From positions 37,921 through 101,920 of the forward strand of contig DPQQ01000007.1 in NCBI GenBank assembly GCA_003538975.1: a stretch of DNA of 64,000 nt, in the 5' to 3' direction. Below the pieces are notes generated by a model that searched no databases, was not told the DNA's origin, and saw only the letters and a program-made list of their open reading frames with translations. The position numbers were made by a program, and so were the translations under genes. The stretch comes from Clostridiales bacterium (GTDB lineage Bacteria > Bacillota > Clostridia > Christensenellales > Borkfalkiaceae). Within the stretch, counting starts at the first letter, position 1. Each line of letters opens with the position of its first letter. Positions 8,474-16,498 of this stretch are shown one piece after another.

Positions 8474-9163
8474 ATGAAACACGGAAAAAAATATCTTGAT
8501 AGCGCAAAAACTATCGACAGAACTAAATTATACGATGCAGGCGAAGCGTTGGATCTCGTAGTAAACGGTTCCAAAGCAAAATTCGACGAAACGGTTGAAC
8601 TTCACGTCAGACTCGGCGTTGATCCGAAACAGGCTGACCAGCAGGTCAGAGGCGTTATCGTCCTTCCCAACGGAACTGGCAAAACCGTAAGAGTTTTGGT
8701 TCTCGCAAAGGGTGAAAAGGCTGACATTGCCAAAGAAGCGGGCGCGGATTTCGTAGGCGCCGAAGAAATGGTTCAGAAAATTCAGACCGAAAACTGGTTC
8801 GATTACGACGTAATCATCACGACTCCCGATATGATGGGCGTTGTTGGACGTATCGGTAAGATCTTAGGACCCAAGGGCTTAATGCCCAACCCCAAGTCCG
8901 GTACCGTTACCATGGACGTAGCCAAGGCTGTCAAAGACGCCAAAGCAGGTAAAGTCGAATACAGACTCGACAAGACCGCAATCATCCACTGCATTATCGG
9001 TAAGAAGAGCTTCGGTAAAGAAAAACTTCTCGAAAACTATGAAGCGCTTATGGACGCGATCATCAAAGCAAAACCCGCTGCGGCTAAAGGTTTGTATGTA
9101 AAGAGCGTTGCTCTCGCAAGCACCATGGGCCCCGGCGTAAGAGTCGTTGCAAGACAGGCTTAA
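8474..9163 (+). CDS. rplA: 50S ribosomal protein L1
   Basis: A 229-residue L1. Recognised by [16 protein letters not shown], the central [29 protein letters not shown] and [17 protein letters not shown], and the C-terminal [20 protein letters not shown]1 forms the ribosome stalk at the E site and is usually the repressor of its own operon. ATGGAGGATTTAA precedes the start. Confidence 0.97.
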   Translation: MKHGKKYLDSAKTIDRTKLYDAGEALDLVVNGSKAKFDETVELHVRLGVDPKQADQQVRGVIVLPNGTGKTVRVLVLAKGEKADIAKEAGADFVGAEEMVQKIQTENWFDYDVIITTPDMMGVVGRIGKILGPKGLMPNPKSGTVTMDVAKAVKDAKAGKVEYRLDKTAIIHCIIGKKSFGKEKLLENYEALMDAIIKAKPAAAKGLYVKSVALASTMGPGVRVVARQA

Positions 9164-9282
9164 CGGCTTACCGGTCGTAAATAAATTCGTATATATTTTA
9201 TAATATTTAATCATTATATAATATATAGACGGATTTATGCTTCGGCGAGAAATTATTATTCCGCCAAAACTGCGATAAACGA

Positions 9283-9311
9283 TTGACAAACGCAAAGTTT
9301 GGTTATATAAT
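9283..9311 (+). promoter_or_regulatory. promoter of the rplJ-rplL operon
   Basis: TTGACA at 9283-9288, exactly 17 bp, then TATAAT at 9306-9311: a consensus sigma-A promoter placed just before the L10 leader. Confidence 0.9.
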
Positions 9312-9329
9312 TTATTGCGTAAAACGAAA

Positions 9330-9438
9330 TAACCGCAGACAGCAGGTGAACGTAATGTTCTCAATATCCCGCCGAGGTAAACCTTAAGACTTAAAATTTA
9401 AGTCCCGTTGTCCTTGGCGTCAGCGGGACTTTCTTTTT
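9330..9438 (+). ncRNA. L10 leader with intrinsic terminator
   Basis: The transcript begins with GCAGACAGCAGGTGA and CCCGCCGAGGTAA, the conserved core of the Bacillota L10 leader that binds the L10-L12 complex. It ends in a terminator: AAGTCCCG (9400-9407) pairs with CGGGACTT (9424-9431), followed by a T-rich run. The known mechanism is that excess L10(L12) favours the terminator and lowers rplJL expression. Confidence 0.85.
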
Positions 9439-9511
9439 CGTCCTAAGGGACATAAAATAAAAAACTTAACGGTTTAGTTACTTACGTTAAATAAAACAGG
9501 AGGTAAACACA

Positions 9512-10012
9512 GTGTCGGCAAATATCGAACTTAAAAAAGAAGTCGTTGCTTCCATTTCGGAAAAGATCAAGAATTCCAAATCGGTAGTTCTCGTTCATTT
9601 CCACGGACTTACGGTTGCGGAAGACACCGCTATAAGAAACGAATTCAGAAAAGCGGAAGTAGAATATAAAGTCTACAAGAACACGCTCGTAAGAAAGGCA
9701 TTCGATCTTCTCGGTATCAACAATTTCGACAACGACCTTAACGGACCTACCGCCGTTGCTTTCGGCAATGACGAAACGGGCGCTGCAAAGCAGGTTGTCG
9801 AAGCAGCTAAAAAATATGCGGACAAAGTAAACGTAAAGAGCGGTTATATCGCAGGCGAATACGAAGACGAAGCTGGCGTTAAAAAGTACGCGGCTATTCC
9901 CTCGAAACCCGAACTTTACTCTATGCTTGCCGGAACCCTTTCGAACTTCACGAGAGGACTTGCAGTCGCGATCAAGGCGGTTGCGGACAAACAAGCCGAA
10001 GCTCAGGCTTAA
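9512..10012 (+). CDS. rplJ: 50S ribosomal protein L10
   Basis: A 166-residue L10, the base of the L7/L12 stalk. The N-terminal half shows LKKEVVASISEKIKNSKSVVLVHFHGLTV and EYKVYKNTLVRKA; the helical C-terminus that binds L12 dimers is Ala/Gln-rich. It starts with GTG at 9512, set by AGGAGGT at 9499-9505. Confidence 0.96.
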   Translation: MSANIELKKEVVASISEKIKNSKSVVLVHFHGLTVAEDTAIRNEFRKAEVEYKVYKNTLVRKAFDLLGINNFDNDLNGPTAVAFGNDETGAAKQVVEAAKKYADKVNVKSGYIAGEYEDEAGVKKYAAIPSKPELYSMLAGTLSNFTRGLAVAIKAVADKQAEAQA

Positions 10013-10059
10013 TTCGGGCTGAAATAATTTTAATTTAAGAATTTAAGGAGAACAAAATC

Positions 10060-10428
10060 ATGGCAGATATCAATAAGATGATCGAAGAGATCAAAGGTAT
10101 GACCGTCGTTGAACTTAACGACTTAGTAAAAGCTATCGAAACCGAATTCGGCGTAAGCGCGGCTGCTCCCGTAGCGGTTGCAGGCGTTGCTGCTGCAGCA
10201 GCTCCCGCTGAAGAAGAAAAGACCGAATTCAAAGTAAGCATCAAGAGCGCAGGCGCTAACAAGATCGCAGTTATCAAAGCTGTAAGAGAATTCACCGGCC
10301 TCGGACTCGTTGAAGCTAAACAGCTCGTTGAAAAACTCGGCGTAATCAAAGAAAACGCTTCCAAGGAAGAAGCGGCTAAGATCGCTGACGCTTTAAAGGC
10401 GGCAGGCGCAGAAGCGGCTATCGACTAA
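10060..10428 (+). CDS. rplL: 50S ribosomal protein L7/L12
   Basis: A 122-residue L7/L12: N-terminal dimerisation domain ([19 protein letters not shown]), Ala-rich hinge ([13 protein letters not shown]) and the factor-binding C-terminal domain ([20 protein letters not shown]). It follows rplJ by 47 bp after TTAAGGAGAAC and ends the unit at a strong terminator; the rpoB gene that normally follows in Bacillota is absent. Confidence 0.97.
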   Translation: MADINKMIEEIKGMTVVELNDLVKAIETEFGVSAAAPVAVAGVAAAAAPAEEEKTEFKVSIKSAGANKIAVIKAVREFTGLGLVEAKQLVEKLGVIKENASKEEAAKIADALKAAGAEAAID

Positions 10429-10454
10429 TTCGATTATTTAATTTAAGTAACCGT

Positions 10455-10489
10455 AATCCCGCGTGGCATAATAGCCATGCGGGATTTTG
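10455..10489 (+). terminator. intrinsic terminator after rplL
   Basis: A 12-bp helix, ATCCCGCGTGGC (10456-10467) with GCCATGCGGGAT (10474-10485), six-base loop, then TTTTG. Confidence 0.9.
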
Positions 10490-10613
10490 TTTACGGTAAA
10501 AACCATTAAAACCGAACGCGATAAAACGGTGTCGTATTTTGTTATTATCTTGAAAAAATGTCCTTATAAGAGCGATATAAAAGAGTTAAAAACGAAAATA
10601 ATTTGAATATACG

Positions 10614-10642
10614 TTGACATTAGGGTAGTTTTATTATAAAAT
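10614..10642 (+). promoter_or_regulatory. promoter of the cyclophilin-like lipoprotein gene
   Basis: TTGACA at 10614-10619, 17-bp spacer, TAAAAT at 10637-10642. The 100-bp leader that follows has no structure I can name. Confidence 0.75.
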
Positions 10643-10744
10643 TATTATAGTATTTAAATAACAAAATATTTACGGTAATAAACGGACGGGCGGTTTAAAA
10701 ATAAAACCTTCCGGCCGGAATATATCCTTATACAGGAGAAAGAA

Positions 10745-11707
10745 ATGAAAAAGTTTATCACAAAATTACTCGTTCTCGTAACGGCTGTAGTTTGCTGCTG
10801 CTCTTTCGCTGCATGCAAAACTACCGAGCCGACTTCCGTAGCTACGGTCAAGGTAACCGTTTATAAGGGCGCAGGCGCAAGCGAAGAAGTAACCTTAAAA
10901 TTCGACCTTTACAAAAAACTTGCCCCCAAAAGCGTAGAAAAGATTACAGCCGCAGCCAACAGCGGTTACTATGACAATATGTTTTTCTACGAAGCCGCAA
11001 CCAAGGCGGGTTCGAGCTTTACGGGCGTTAAAGCATTCGGCGAAGTCAAATACGTAAACGGCAAGGTAACTCTTACCGGTGCGGATGAAAACGGCGAAAT
11101 CGTAGTAGGCAATCAGGACGTTGAAAACAACCGCTATATTCCCGGAGAATTTGCCAACGGCGGCACCGTAGGTTCCGATAAAGAAGCCAAGATCGGCAGC
11201 GTTCTCGTATGGCACTGGGGCGAAGCGAACGAAAGCGGCACTCTCAGTCAGTCGCAGTTCAATACCGGATACGAATATACTTCCGATTTCGGTATGCTTA
11301 TGATCCCGACCGTTTCAGGTCAGTTCAAAGATACCGAAAACGGTTCCACCACCGTTACCGTTGCGGGCGACGTTCAGGACGACTATAAGGACGCATTGAG
11401 ACTTATTCTCGGCTTAACCGTAGACAGCGAATCTTACGACAACTACGATTCCGAAAATATGGAAACTTATCATATTTTCTATTCGCTCGAAACCGCTGCG
11501 GACGGAACCAAAACGCTTGTCAAAAAGCTCCTTACCGCCGACGAATACGAAGACCTTACGCAGGAAGATCTCGACAAGATTTATAATCCGCTCGATAAGG
11601 ATATGGTTATCGCGGGTTACGACTATTCCAAGTATCAGGAAAGAACGGTAAAAGCTCCCAAGTATGAATACAGAATCGTTATAAACTCCGTAACCGTAAA
11701 GAAATAA
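10745..11707 (+). CDS. putative cyclophilin-type peptidyl-prolyl isomerase lipoprotein
   Basis: A 320-residue secreted protein. The signal peptide ends in the lipobox SFAAC (lipidated Cys24). The mature part begins like a cyclophilin: strand LKFDLYKKLAPKSVEKITAAANSGYYDNMFFYEA matches the family pattern of Pro-x-(T/S)-V, AN-GYYD and F-(H/E). Later IPGEFANGG and SDFGMLMIP fit the core, but the catalytic Arg and Gln motifs are not clear, so activity is uncertain. GTVGSDKEAKIGSVLVWHW is a divergent middle. The likely role is folding or holding secreted proteins. Monocistronic between promoter and terminator. Confidence 0.6.
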   Translation: MKKFITKLLVLVTAVVCCCSFAACKTTEPTSVATVKVTVYKGAGASEEVTLKFDLYKKLAPKSVEKITAAANSGYYDNMFFYEAATKAGSSFTGVKAFGEVKYVNGKVTLTGADENGEIVVGNQDVENNRYIPGEFANGGTVGSDKEAKIGSVLVWHWGEANESGTLSQSQFNTGYEYTSDFGMLMIPTVSGQFKDTENGSTTVTVAGDVQDDYKDALRLILGLTVDSESYDNYDSENMETYHIFYSLETAADGTKTLVKKLLTADEYEDLTQEDLDKIYNPLDKDMVIAGYDYSKYQERTVKAPKYEYRIVINSVTVKK

Positions 11708-11723
11708 AATTGAATAAAAGCAT

Positions 11724-11751
11724 AAAAGGCTCGCTTTCTGCGAGCCTTTTT
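11724..11751 (+). terminator. intrinsic terminator
   Basis: AGGCTCGC (11727-11734) pairs with GCGAGCCT (11740-11747), five-base loop, followed by six Ts. Confidence 0.92.
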
Positions 11752-11832
11752 TACTGTCTCTTAAAAATTTTTTGTATATTAAAGTACTGTTACGGCAATA
11801 ATTATTCCGTAAAAATCAAACGGAGAATTTGT

Positions 11833-12150
11833 ATGAAAACTTCCGGGAATTATATAAAAGACTACTATTTGAACGTGCAGAAAAAAGGAGAGTATCTGAA
11901 TTGGGACTCGGCTCCCGACGCTTTCGAGCCGAAAGCGTTTTGCGGGTTAAGGGCGGCGGTGCTCGGCGATAGCGAGTTCCGCTCGGTAAAAAAAGAAATA
12001 AACTTTATGATTTACCGTCTTTTGAAGAACGGAAAGAAAAAGGAAGCCGCGCTTAAAAAGGAGATAGCTGCGTTAAAAACCGAAAACGCAGAATTAAAGC
12101 AAAAAATCAGCGACTTGAACGGCGAAAACGGCGACTCGCAAATGGCTTAA
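11833..12150 (+). CDS. hypothetical protein with C-terminal coiled coil
   Basis: A 105-residue protein of no recognised family. The first 65 residues are mixed with conserved-looking aromatic content (YIKDYYLNVQKKGEYLNWDSAPDAF); residues 66-100 are a Lys/Glu/Leu heptad pattern (KKEAALKKEIAALKTENAEL), a coiled coil. I place the start at ATG 11833 after CGGAGAATTTGT; an in-frame ATG further up (11710) lies inside the previous terminator. It sits just before the cysteine desulfurase promoter. Confidence 0.55.
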   Translation: MKTSGNYIKDYYLNVQKKGEYLNWDSAPDAFEPKAFCGLRAAVLGDSEFRSVKKEINFMIYRLLKNGKKKEAALKKEIAALKTENAELKQKISDLNGENGDSQMA

Positions 12151-12164
12151 AAACCGAATAAAAA

Positions 12165-12193
12165 TTGACTACTCGCAAAAAAGCGGATATAAT
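12165..12193 (+). promoter_or_regulatory. promoter giving a leaderless cysteine desulfurase mRNA
   Basis: TTGACT at 12165-12170, 17-bp spacer, TATAAT at 12188-12193. The gene's ATG is at 12200, six bases after the -10, which is where transcription should begin. Confidence 0.75.
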
Positions 12194-12199
12194 ATAGGT

Positions 12200-13345
12200 A
12201 TGAAAGAAATTTACCTTGACAATTCCGCAACCACGCCGCTTTCGGAAGAAGTTCTTGCGGCGATGACTCCGTATCTTACGGGGAATTTCGGCAACCCGGA
12301 CAGTCTTCATTCTTACGGGCGTTCGGCAGTCAAAGCCGTTGACGAAGCGAGAGATCTTATTGCGGAATGTCTGCATGCGAAATCAAACGAAATATATTTT
12401 ACGTCGGGAGCGACCGAGAGTGATAACTGGGCGCTTAAAGGAACGCTCGCCGCGAGTAAAAAGGGCAAGCACGCTCTCGTAAGTTCGATAGAACATCCCG
12501 CGCTTATCAAACCCGCAAACTATCTTAAAACCCGCGGCTATGATATAGATTTTATTCCCGCCGACAAAAGCGGAATAATAGACGTAGACTTCTTAAAAAG
12601 ATCCGTCCGGGGCGATACCGTCATAGTCTGCTGCATGACCGCAAATAACGAAATCGGAACGATTCAGCCGGTGGACGAAGTGGTTAAAGCCGCAAAATCC
12701 GTAGGAGCTTACGCCATGACGGACGCCGTGCAGGCGGTAGGTGCGCTCGATATATCGGTAGATAAGACCGGGGTGGATATGCTTTCGCTCTCCGCGCATA
12801 AGTTTTACGGCCCTAAAGGCGTTGGGCTTTTATACGTGAAAACGGGAGTGAAAATCGATCCGCTTGTCGAAGGCGGCGAGCAGGAGCGAAAAAAACGCGG
12901 CGGCACGACAAACGTCGCGGGGGTTGTAGGTATGTCGGTTGCTTTAAAAAGAGCGATCGACGACAGAGAAGTCAATTCGGCTAAAATTTTAGCCTTGCGC
13001 GAACGCTTTGTAGACGAAGTTCTGTTTGGCATAAGCGGCGTAAAGTTAAACGGCGACAGAGAAAAAAGGCTGCCGCTCAACGCTGACTTTTCGTTCGAAG
13101 GAGTAAACGGCGAAGCTCTTTTATATAATCTCGATTTGGCGGGGATAGCCGCTTCTAACGGTTCGGCATGTTCTTCCGGTACGGTGGAGCCGTCGCACGT
13201 TTTGTCCGCAATAGGACTGAGCGCAAAAGAAGCTTCGTCTTCCGTACGGTTCACGTTTGGCAAAAACAACACGGCAGAAGAAGTGGATTTCGCCGCAAAA
13301 ACGCTTAAAACATGCGTAGAAAGGCTAAGAAATCTGCAAAAATAA
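12200..13345 (+). CDS. cysteine desulfurase (NifS/IscS family)
   Basis: A 381-residue PLP enzyme that takes sulfur from cysteine for Fe-S clusters or tRNA thiolation. It begins with the canonical IYLDNSATTPLSEEV, carries the PLP lysine in SAHKFYGPKG (Lys201) and the persulfide cysteine in GSACSSGTVEPSHV (Cys324). The Cys-SSG loop is of the NifS/IscS group I type. No iscU, thiI or other partner is adjacent. The start is fixed by family alignment, yet there is no ribosome site and the promoter -10 ends six bases before it: probably a leaderless message. Confidence 0.93.
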   Translation: MKEIYLDNSATTPLSEEVLAAMTPYLTGNFGNPDSLHSYGRSAVKAVDEARDLIAECLHAKSNEIYFTSGATESDNWALKGTLAASKKGKHALVSSIEHPALIKPANYLKTRGYDIDFIPADKSGIIDVDFLKRSVRGDTVIVCCMTANNEIGTIQPVDEVVKAAKSVGAYAMTDAVQAVGALDISVDKTGVDMLSLSAHKFYGPKGVGLLYVKTGVKIDPLVEGGEQERKKRGGTTNVAGVVGMSVALKRAIDDREVNSAKILALRERFVDEVLFGISGVKLNGDREKRLPLNADFSFEGVNGEALLYNLDLAGIAASNGSACSSGTVEPSHVLSAIGLSAKEASSSVRFTFGKNNTAEEVDFAAKTLKTCVERLRNLQK

Positions 13346-13468
13346 AGTTTTTCCTCGCAAAAAAGCGGTAAAAACAACATAAAAACACTGCATAATAAAT
13401 AAAAATTTACGCATACTGATATTGCCGGGAACCGAAAATAAAGACTGAAAATCCGGCAAAGGGGAAGT

Positions 13469-13636
13469 ATGGAAAGTAAATTTTGTTTAGGGTTAGCCCT
13501 CGGGATGCTCGGAGGCGCGCTTGTAATAGCCAATTCGCAAAAGGCTAAAAAAGCCGTGACCACTGCGCAGAATAAAATTCTCGATAAAATTACCGAACTC
13601 AAAAACAAAACTTCGGAACAATCGGAGGAAGAATAA
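13469..13636 (+). CDS. small YtxH-like protein
   Basis: A 55-residue protein: a short Gly/Ala-rich hydrophobic segment (CLGLALGMLGGALVIAN) followed by a charged helix (SQKAKKAVTTAQNKILDKITELKNK) and an acidic end. The layout resembles YtxH-type small membrane-associated proteins, a weak assignment. AAAGGGGAAGT precedes the ATG closely. It is followed by a strong bidirectional terminator. Confidence 0.55.
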   Translation: MESKFCLGLALGMLGGALVIANSQKAKKAVTTAQNKILDKITELKNKTSEQSEEE

Positions 13637-13714
13637 CTTTTCCGAGGCGGTTTTATAAAGATAAAATCATATAAAAGGCAAACCGACTTAAAACAGAATA
13701 AATAAGGGAGTTCC

Positions 13715-13753
13715 CTTAAAAACGTCTCCGCCGTCCGCGGAGACGTTTTTAAG
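13715..13753 (+). terminator. strong bidirectional terminator
   Basis: A perfect 17-bp inverted repeat (13715-13731 with 13737-13753) with loop CGTCC; the core is CGTCTCCGC/GCGGAGACG flanked by A5 and T5 runs, so it can end transcription in either direction. Confidence 0.92.
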
Positions 13754-13832
13754 AGTAAGCAAAATCCTTATGAAAAAAAGGAATTAAAACTTAACTTTAC
13801 GATAATAAAAAACGCGTAAGCCGAAAAAAATA

Positions 13833-13861
13833 TTGAAATTCCGTTTTATATATGTTATACT
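13833..13861 (+). promoter_or_regulatory. promoter giving a leaderless ruvX mRNA
   Basis: TTGAAA at 13833-13838, 17-bp spacer, TATACT at 13856-13861 with a TGT extension. The GTG start is at 13868, six bases after the -10. Confidence 0.75.
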
Positions 13862-13867
13862 TTAATC

Positions 13868-14674
13868 GTGGACAGATTTATAGCCTTTGATTTGGGCGAA
13901 AAAAGAATAGGCGTAGCGGTGTCGGATCCTTTCAACAAATACGCTTTGCCGATGAGTACTTATCATCGCAAAAACTTAAAGACAGACCTTGCCGCCCTTA
14001 AAAAGCTGATCGAAGAAAAGCGCGCCACCGCCATAGTATGCGGGCTCCCCGTGAATTTCGACGGAACCGAGAGCATACAGACCGACCGGGCGAAGTTCTT
14101 TATCGAAAAACTTAAAGAAGTTACCGGTTTACCCGTTTACACGGTGGACGAAAGGTGTACTTCGATCGAAGCGCACGAAACGCTAAAAGAAGAAAATTAT
14201 TCTTACAAAGAGAGTATGCGGTATGTGGACACGCTTGCCGCCACGCTTATTTTGGAAGATTATTTAAATAACAATTATAAAAAGGAGCAAAAAATGGAAG
14301 AGAAGGAAAAAACTACCGGTTGCTGCGACTGCGGCGAAGACGATTGCGACTGCTGCGACGAAGAAGCTATATATCTCGAATCCGACGACGGAAGCAAGAT
14401 TAAATGCTACTACTTGGGCGACCTTGAACACAAAGGCAAAAACTACGTTGCGTTCCAGACCGCAGAACCCGTCGAAGGCGAAGAAGAAGGCTGCGTTTAT
14501 ATTTACGAAGATTTAGGCGGAGACGAAGAAATGAATCTTGCGCCCATAACGGACGACGCGCTTTTAGACGAAGTTTACGAAGCGTTTTGCGAATCTTTCG
14601 ACGAAGACGACGAATGTGACGGTTGCGAAGAAGAATCCTGCGATTGCTGCGATCATAACCACGACCACGAATAA
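13868..14674 (+). CDS. ruvX: RuvX/YqgF nuclease fused to a Cys-rich DUF1292 (YrzB-like) domain
   Basis: One 268-residue frame with two families. Residues 1-138 are RuvX/YqgF, an RNase H-fold enzyme acting in 16S rRNA maturation or Holliday-junction processing: FIAFDLGEKRIGVAVSDPF, IVCGLPVNFDGTES and VDERCTSIEAH are its motifs. Residues from about 143 match DUF1292: DEEAIYLESDDGSKIKCYYLGDLEHKGKNYVAF and EEMNLAPITDDALLDEVYEAF. That domain is bracketed by cysteine clusters (GCCDCGEDDCDCC and CDGCEEESCDCC) and a His-rich tail. In Bacillus the two are neighbouring genes (yrrK-yrzB). An internal AAGGAG plus ATG at 14294, in frame, may also make the second domain alone. The message looks leaderless. 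Confidence 0.85.
   Translation: MDRFIAFDLGEKRIGVAVSDPFNKYALPMSTYHRKNLKTDLAALKKLIEEKRATAIVCGLPVNFDGTESIQTDRAKFFIEKLKEVTGLPVYTVDERCTSIEAHETLKEENYSYKESMRYVDTLAATLILEDYLNNNYKKEQKMEEKEKTTGCCDCGEDDCDCCDEEAIYLESDDGSKIKCYYLGDLEHKGKNYVAFQTAEPVEGEEEGCVYIYEDLGGDEEMNLAPITDDALLDEVYEAFCESFDEDDECDGCEEESCDCCDHNHDHE
14282..14296 (+). promoter_or_regulatory. internal ribosome site and start inside the ruvX fusion
   Basis: AAGGAG at 14282-14287 followed six bases later by ATG 14294, in the same frame as ruvX and exactly at the domain boundary (MEEKEKTTGCC). It would give a separate 126-residue DUF1292 protein. Confidence 0.55.
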
Positions 14675-14680
14675 TCAAAT

Positions 14681-14717
14681 AAAATGCCGTTCCTTTTCGG
14701 GAGCGGCTTTTTATTTT
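14681..14717 (+). terminator. intrinsic terminator after ruvX
   Basis: GCCGTTCC pairs with GGAGCGGC (one T-G) and is followed by TTTTTATTTT. Confidence 0.85.
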
Positions 14718-14795
14718 GCTTTTTTAGTAGCAGTGAATACCGGCGAAAATATTATAAAATTTACGGTAAACAATTATCTACCGCCGAAAAACGTT

Positions 14796-14823
14796 TTGTC
14801 AAAACAAAAAACGGTGTTATGAT
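14796..14823 (+). promoter_or_regulatory. promoter of the MATE gene
   Basis: TTGTCA at 14796-14801, 16-bp spacer, TATGAT at 14818-14823 with a TGT extension; the ATG is 43 bp downstream. Confidence 0.65.
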
Positions 14824-14865
14824 ATATTCAAAATTATCGCAAGACTATTCAGGAAAACGATTGAT

Positions 14866-16257
14866 ATGCAAAAAACCGACGCTAAAAAAATGATGGTCGA
14901 AGGACCGCTTTTTAAAAATATTCTGCTGTTTTCGATACCGCTTATATTTTCACAGGTATTGCAGGTATTGTTCAATATGGCGGACGTCGCCGTCGTCGGA
15001 AAGTTTTCGGGCGATATTCCGCTCGGCGCGGTCAGTTCGACTTCTACTCTCGTAGTGCTTCTTACCGGTTTTCTGATAGGTCTCGGCAGCGGCATAAACG
15101 TTAAAATAGCGCAGTATTACGGAGCGAAAAAGGAAGAGGACGTAAAACAAACCGTTTCGACTTCGTTTATAATTTCCGTAGTCGCTGGCTTTATAATTTT
15201 AATCGCAACGTTCTTCTTCGGCAGATTCTTTCTCGAAGTATTAAAAACGGACGAGAAACTTATCGACAAAGCCACGCTTTATCTTAAAATATATGCTTTC
15301 GGCATGCCTGCTCTCGGAATATTCAACTTCGGCAACGGCGTTTTGTCGGCTACCGGCGATACAAAAAGACCGCTTGTATATCTTACGATTGCGGGCGTAC
15401 TCAATATAGGGCTTAACTTCTTTTTCGTTCTCGTATTCAAAATGGACGTCGACGGGGTGTCGCTTGCGAGTATTATTTCGCAATACGTTTCGGCGGCTCT
15501 CGTAATTATCAGAATGATAAAAATAAAAACCTGCTACAAGCTCGACTTCAAAGATTTCGTGGTAAGCGGTAAAAAAACGCTCGAAGTTTTATATCTCGGT
15601 ATTCCGGCGGGTATACAGAACGCAATCTTTTCGATAGCGAATTTATTTATTCAGGGCGCCGTAAACTCTTTCTCGACCGACGTTATTTCGGGCGTAGGCG
15701 CGGCTATGAACGCCGATACCATAATTTATAACGTAATGGGCGCGTTTTATACGGCGTGTTCGTCGTTCATCGGACAGAATTACGGTGCGGGGAACAAGGA
15801 CAGAATGCTCAAAAGCTACTTTATATGTACTTTTTACTCTTTTATGATCGCGCTTATTTTAGGAGCGTTTTTGTTCTTCAAGGGTGATTTGTTCTTAAGA
15901 ATATTTACCGATACTCCCGCCGTTATAGAAGCCGGTATGGAAAAAATAAGAATAATGGCGTTTGCATTCAGCGTTTCGGCGTTTATGGACTGCACGATAG
16001 CGGCTTCGAGAGGAATCGGCAAAACTCTCGCTCCGACCATTATAGTTATTTTAGGTTCGTGCGTTTTCAGAGTGATATGGATATTTACCGTGTTTGCGCA
16101 CTTTAAAACGCTTACGTCGCTCTTCCTTTTATATCTGTTCTCGTGGGCGATTACCGCCGTTGCGGAAATTATTTACTTTATAATAGCTTTCAGAAAAACT
16201 TCGTGTTCGCTTAAAACCGCAGATACCGGGAATACGGATACACCCGTAGCGGCGTAA
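14866..16257 (+). CDS. MATE family efflux transporter
   Basis: A 463-residue polytopic membrane protein with about twelve helices. Family features seen: the start LFKNILLFSIPLIFSQVLQVLFNMADVAVVGKFSG, the repeat-half motif GLGSGINVKIAQYYGA, and in the second half GAAMNADTIIYNVMGAFYTACSSFIGQNYGAGN. Such proteins export drugs or metabolites using Na+ or H+. The substrate is unknown. AGGAAAACGATT precedes the ATG. Confidence 0.92.
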   Translation: MQKTDAKKMMVEGPLFKNILLFSIPLIFSQVLQVLFNMADVAVVGKFSGDIPLGAVSSTSTLVVLLTGFLIGLGSGINVKIAQYYGAKKEEDVKQTVSTSFIISVVAGFIILIATFFFGRFFLEVLKTDEKLIDKATLYLKIYAFGMPALGIFNFGNGVLSATGDTKRPLVYLTIAGVLNIGLNFFFVLVFKMDVDGVSLASIISQYVSAALVIIRMIKIKTCYKLDFKDFVVSGKKTLEVLYLGIPAGIQNAIFSIANLFIQGAVNSFSTDVISGVGAAMNADTIIYNVMGAFYTACSSFIGQNYGAGNKDRMLKSYFICTFYSFMIALILGAFLFFKGDLFLRIFTDTPAVIEAGMEKIRIMAFAFSVSAFMDCTIAASRGIGKTLAPTIIVILGSCVFRVIWIFTVFAHFKTLTSLFLLYLFSWAITAVAEIIYFIIAFRKTSCSLKTADTGNTDTPVAA

Positions 16258-16295
16258 AAAGTACGCTTAAAAATTTTGCAAATTTAAATTCACGC

Positions 16296-16324
16296 TTGAC
16301 AATAAAAGCTTCATATGATAAAAT
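16296..16324 (+). promoter_or_regulatory. promoter of the riboswitch-oadB-oadG unit
   Basis: TTGACA at 16296-16301, 17-bp spacer, TAAAAT at 16319-16324 with TGA extension. The start point falls just before the riboswitch. Confidence 0.85.
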
Positions 16325-16332
16325 CGTCTTAG

Positions 16333-16468
16333 TTTATGGGGAGTAGCCGGCGAAGCGCGATTTAACCCTATATAAAAAGCTTCGCGATTAAATCGCTAAC
16401 ACGGGCGTTACGCCCCGGTTTAATTTTAAATGGCGAGACCGTACCGTTTTTTCGGTATGGTCTTTTTT
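16333..16468 (+). ncRNA. yybP-ykoY (Mn2+) riboswitch with intrinsic terminator
   Basis: Carries both hallmark strands of the yybP-ykoY class: GGGGAGTAG (16338-16346) and GGCGAGACC (16432-16440), joined by two helical arms (GCGATTTAA with TTAAATCGC, and GGGCG with CGCCC). The basal helix TATGG (16335-16339) with CCGTA (16439-16443) shares its 3' arm with a terminator helix GACCGTACCG (16437-16446)/CGGTATGGTC (16453-16462) plus T6. Metal binding should therefore stabilise the aptamer, break the terminator and switch the downstream genes on. Confidence 0.85.
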
Positions 16469-16498
16469 ATTTATACGGCTTTCCCTCAAGGAGGAAGA

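Noticed and set aside
12805..13608. 267-codon open frame antisense to the cysteine desulfurase gene
   Set aside because: Low-complexity Ser/Phe/Leu product and no ribosome site; the plus-strand gene is certain.
16430..16498. Upstream ATG start for the OadB-like gene at 16430
   Set aside because: It lies inside the aptamer/terminator of the riboswitch, with no ribosome site; ATG 16499 has AAGGAGGAAGA.
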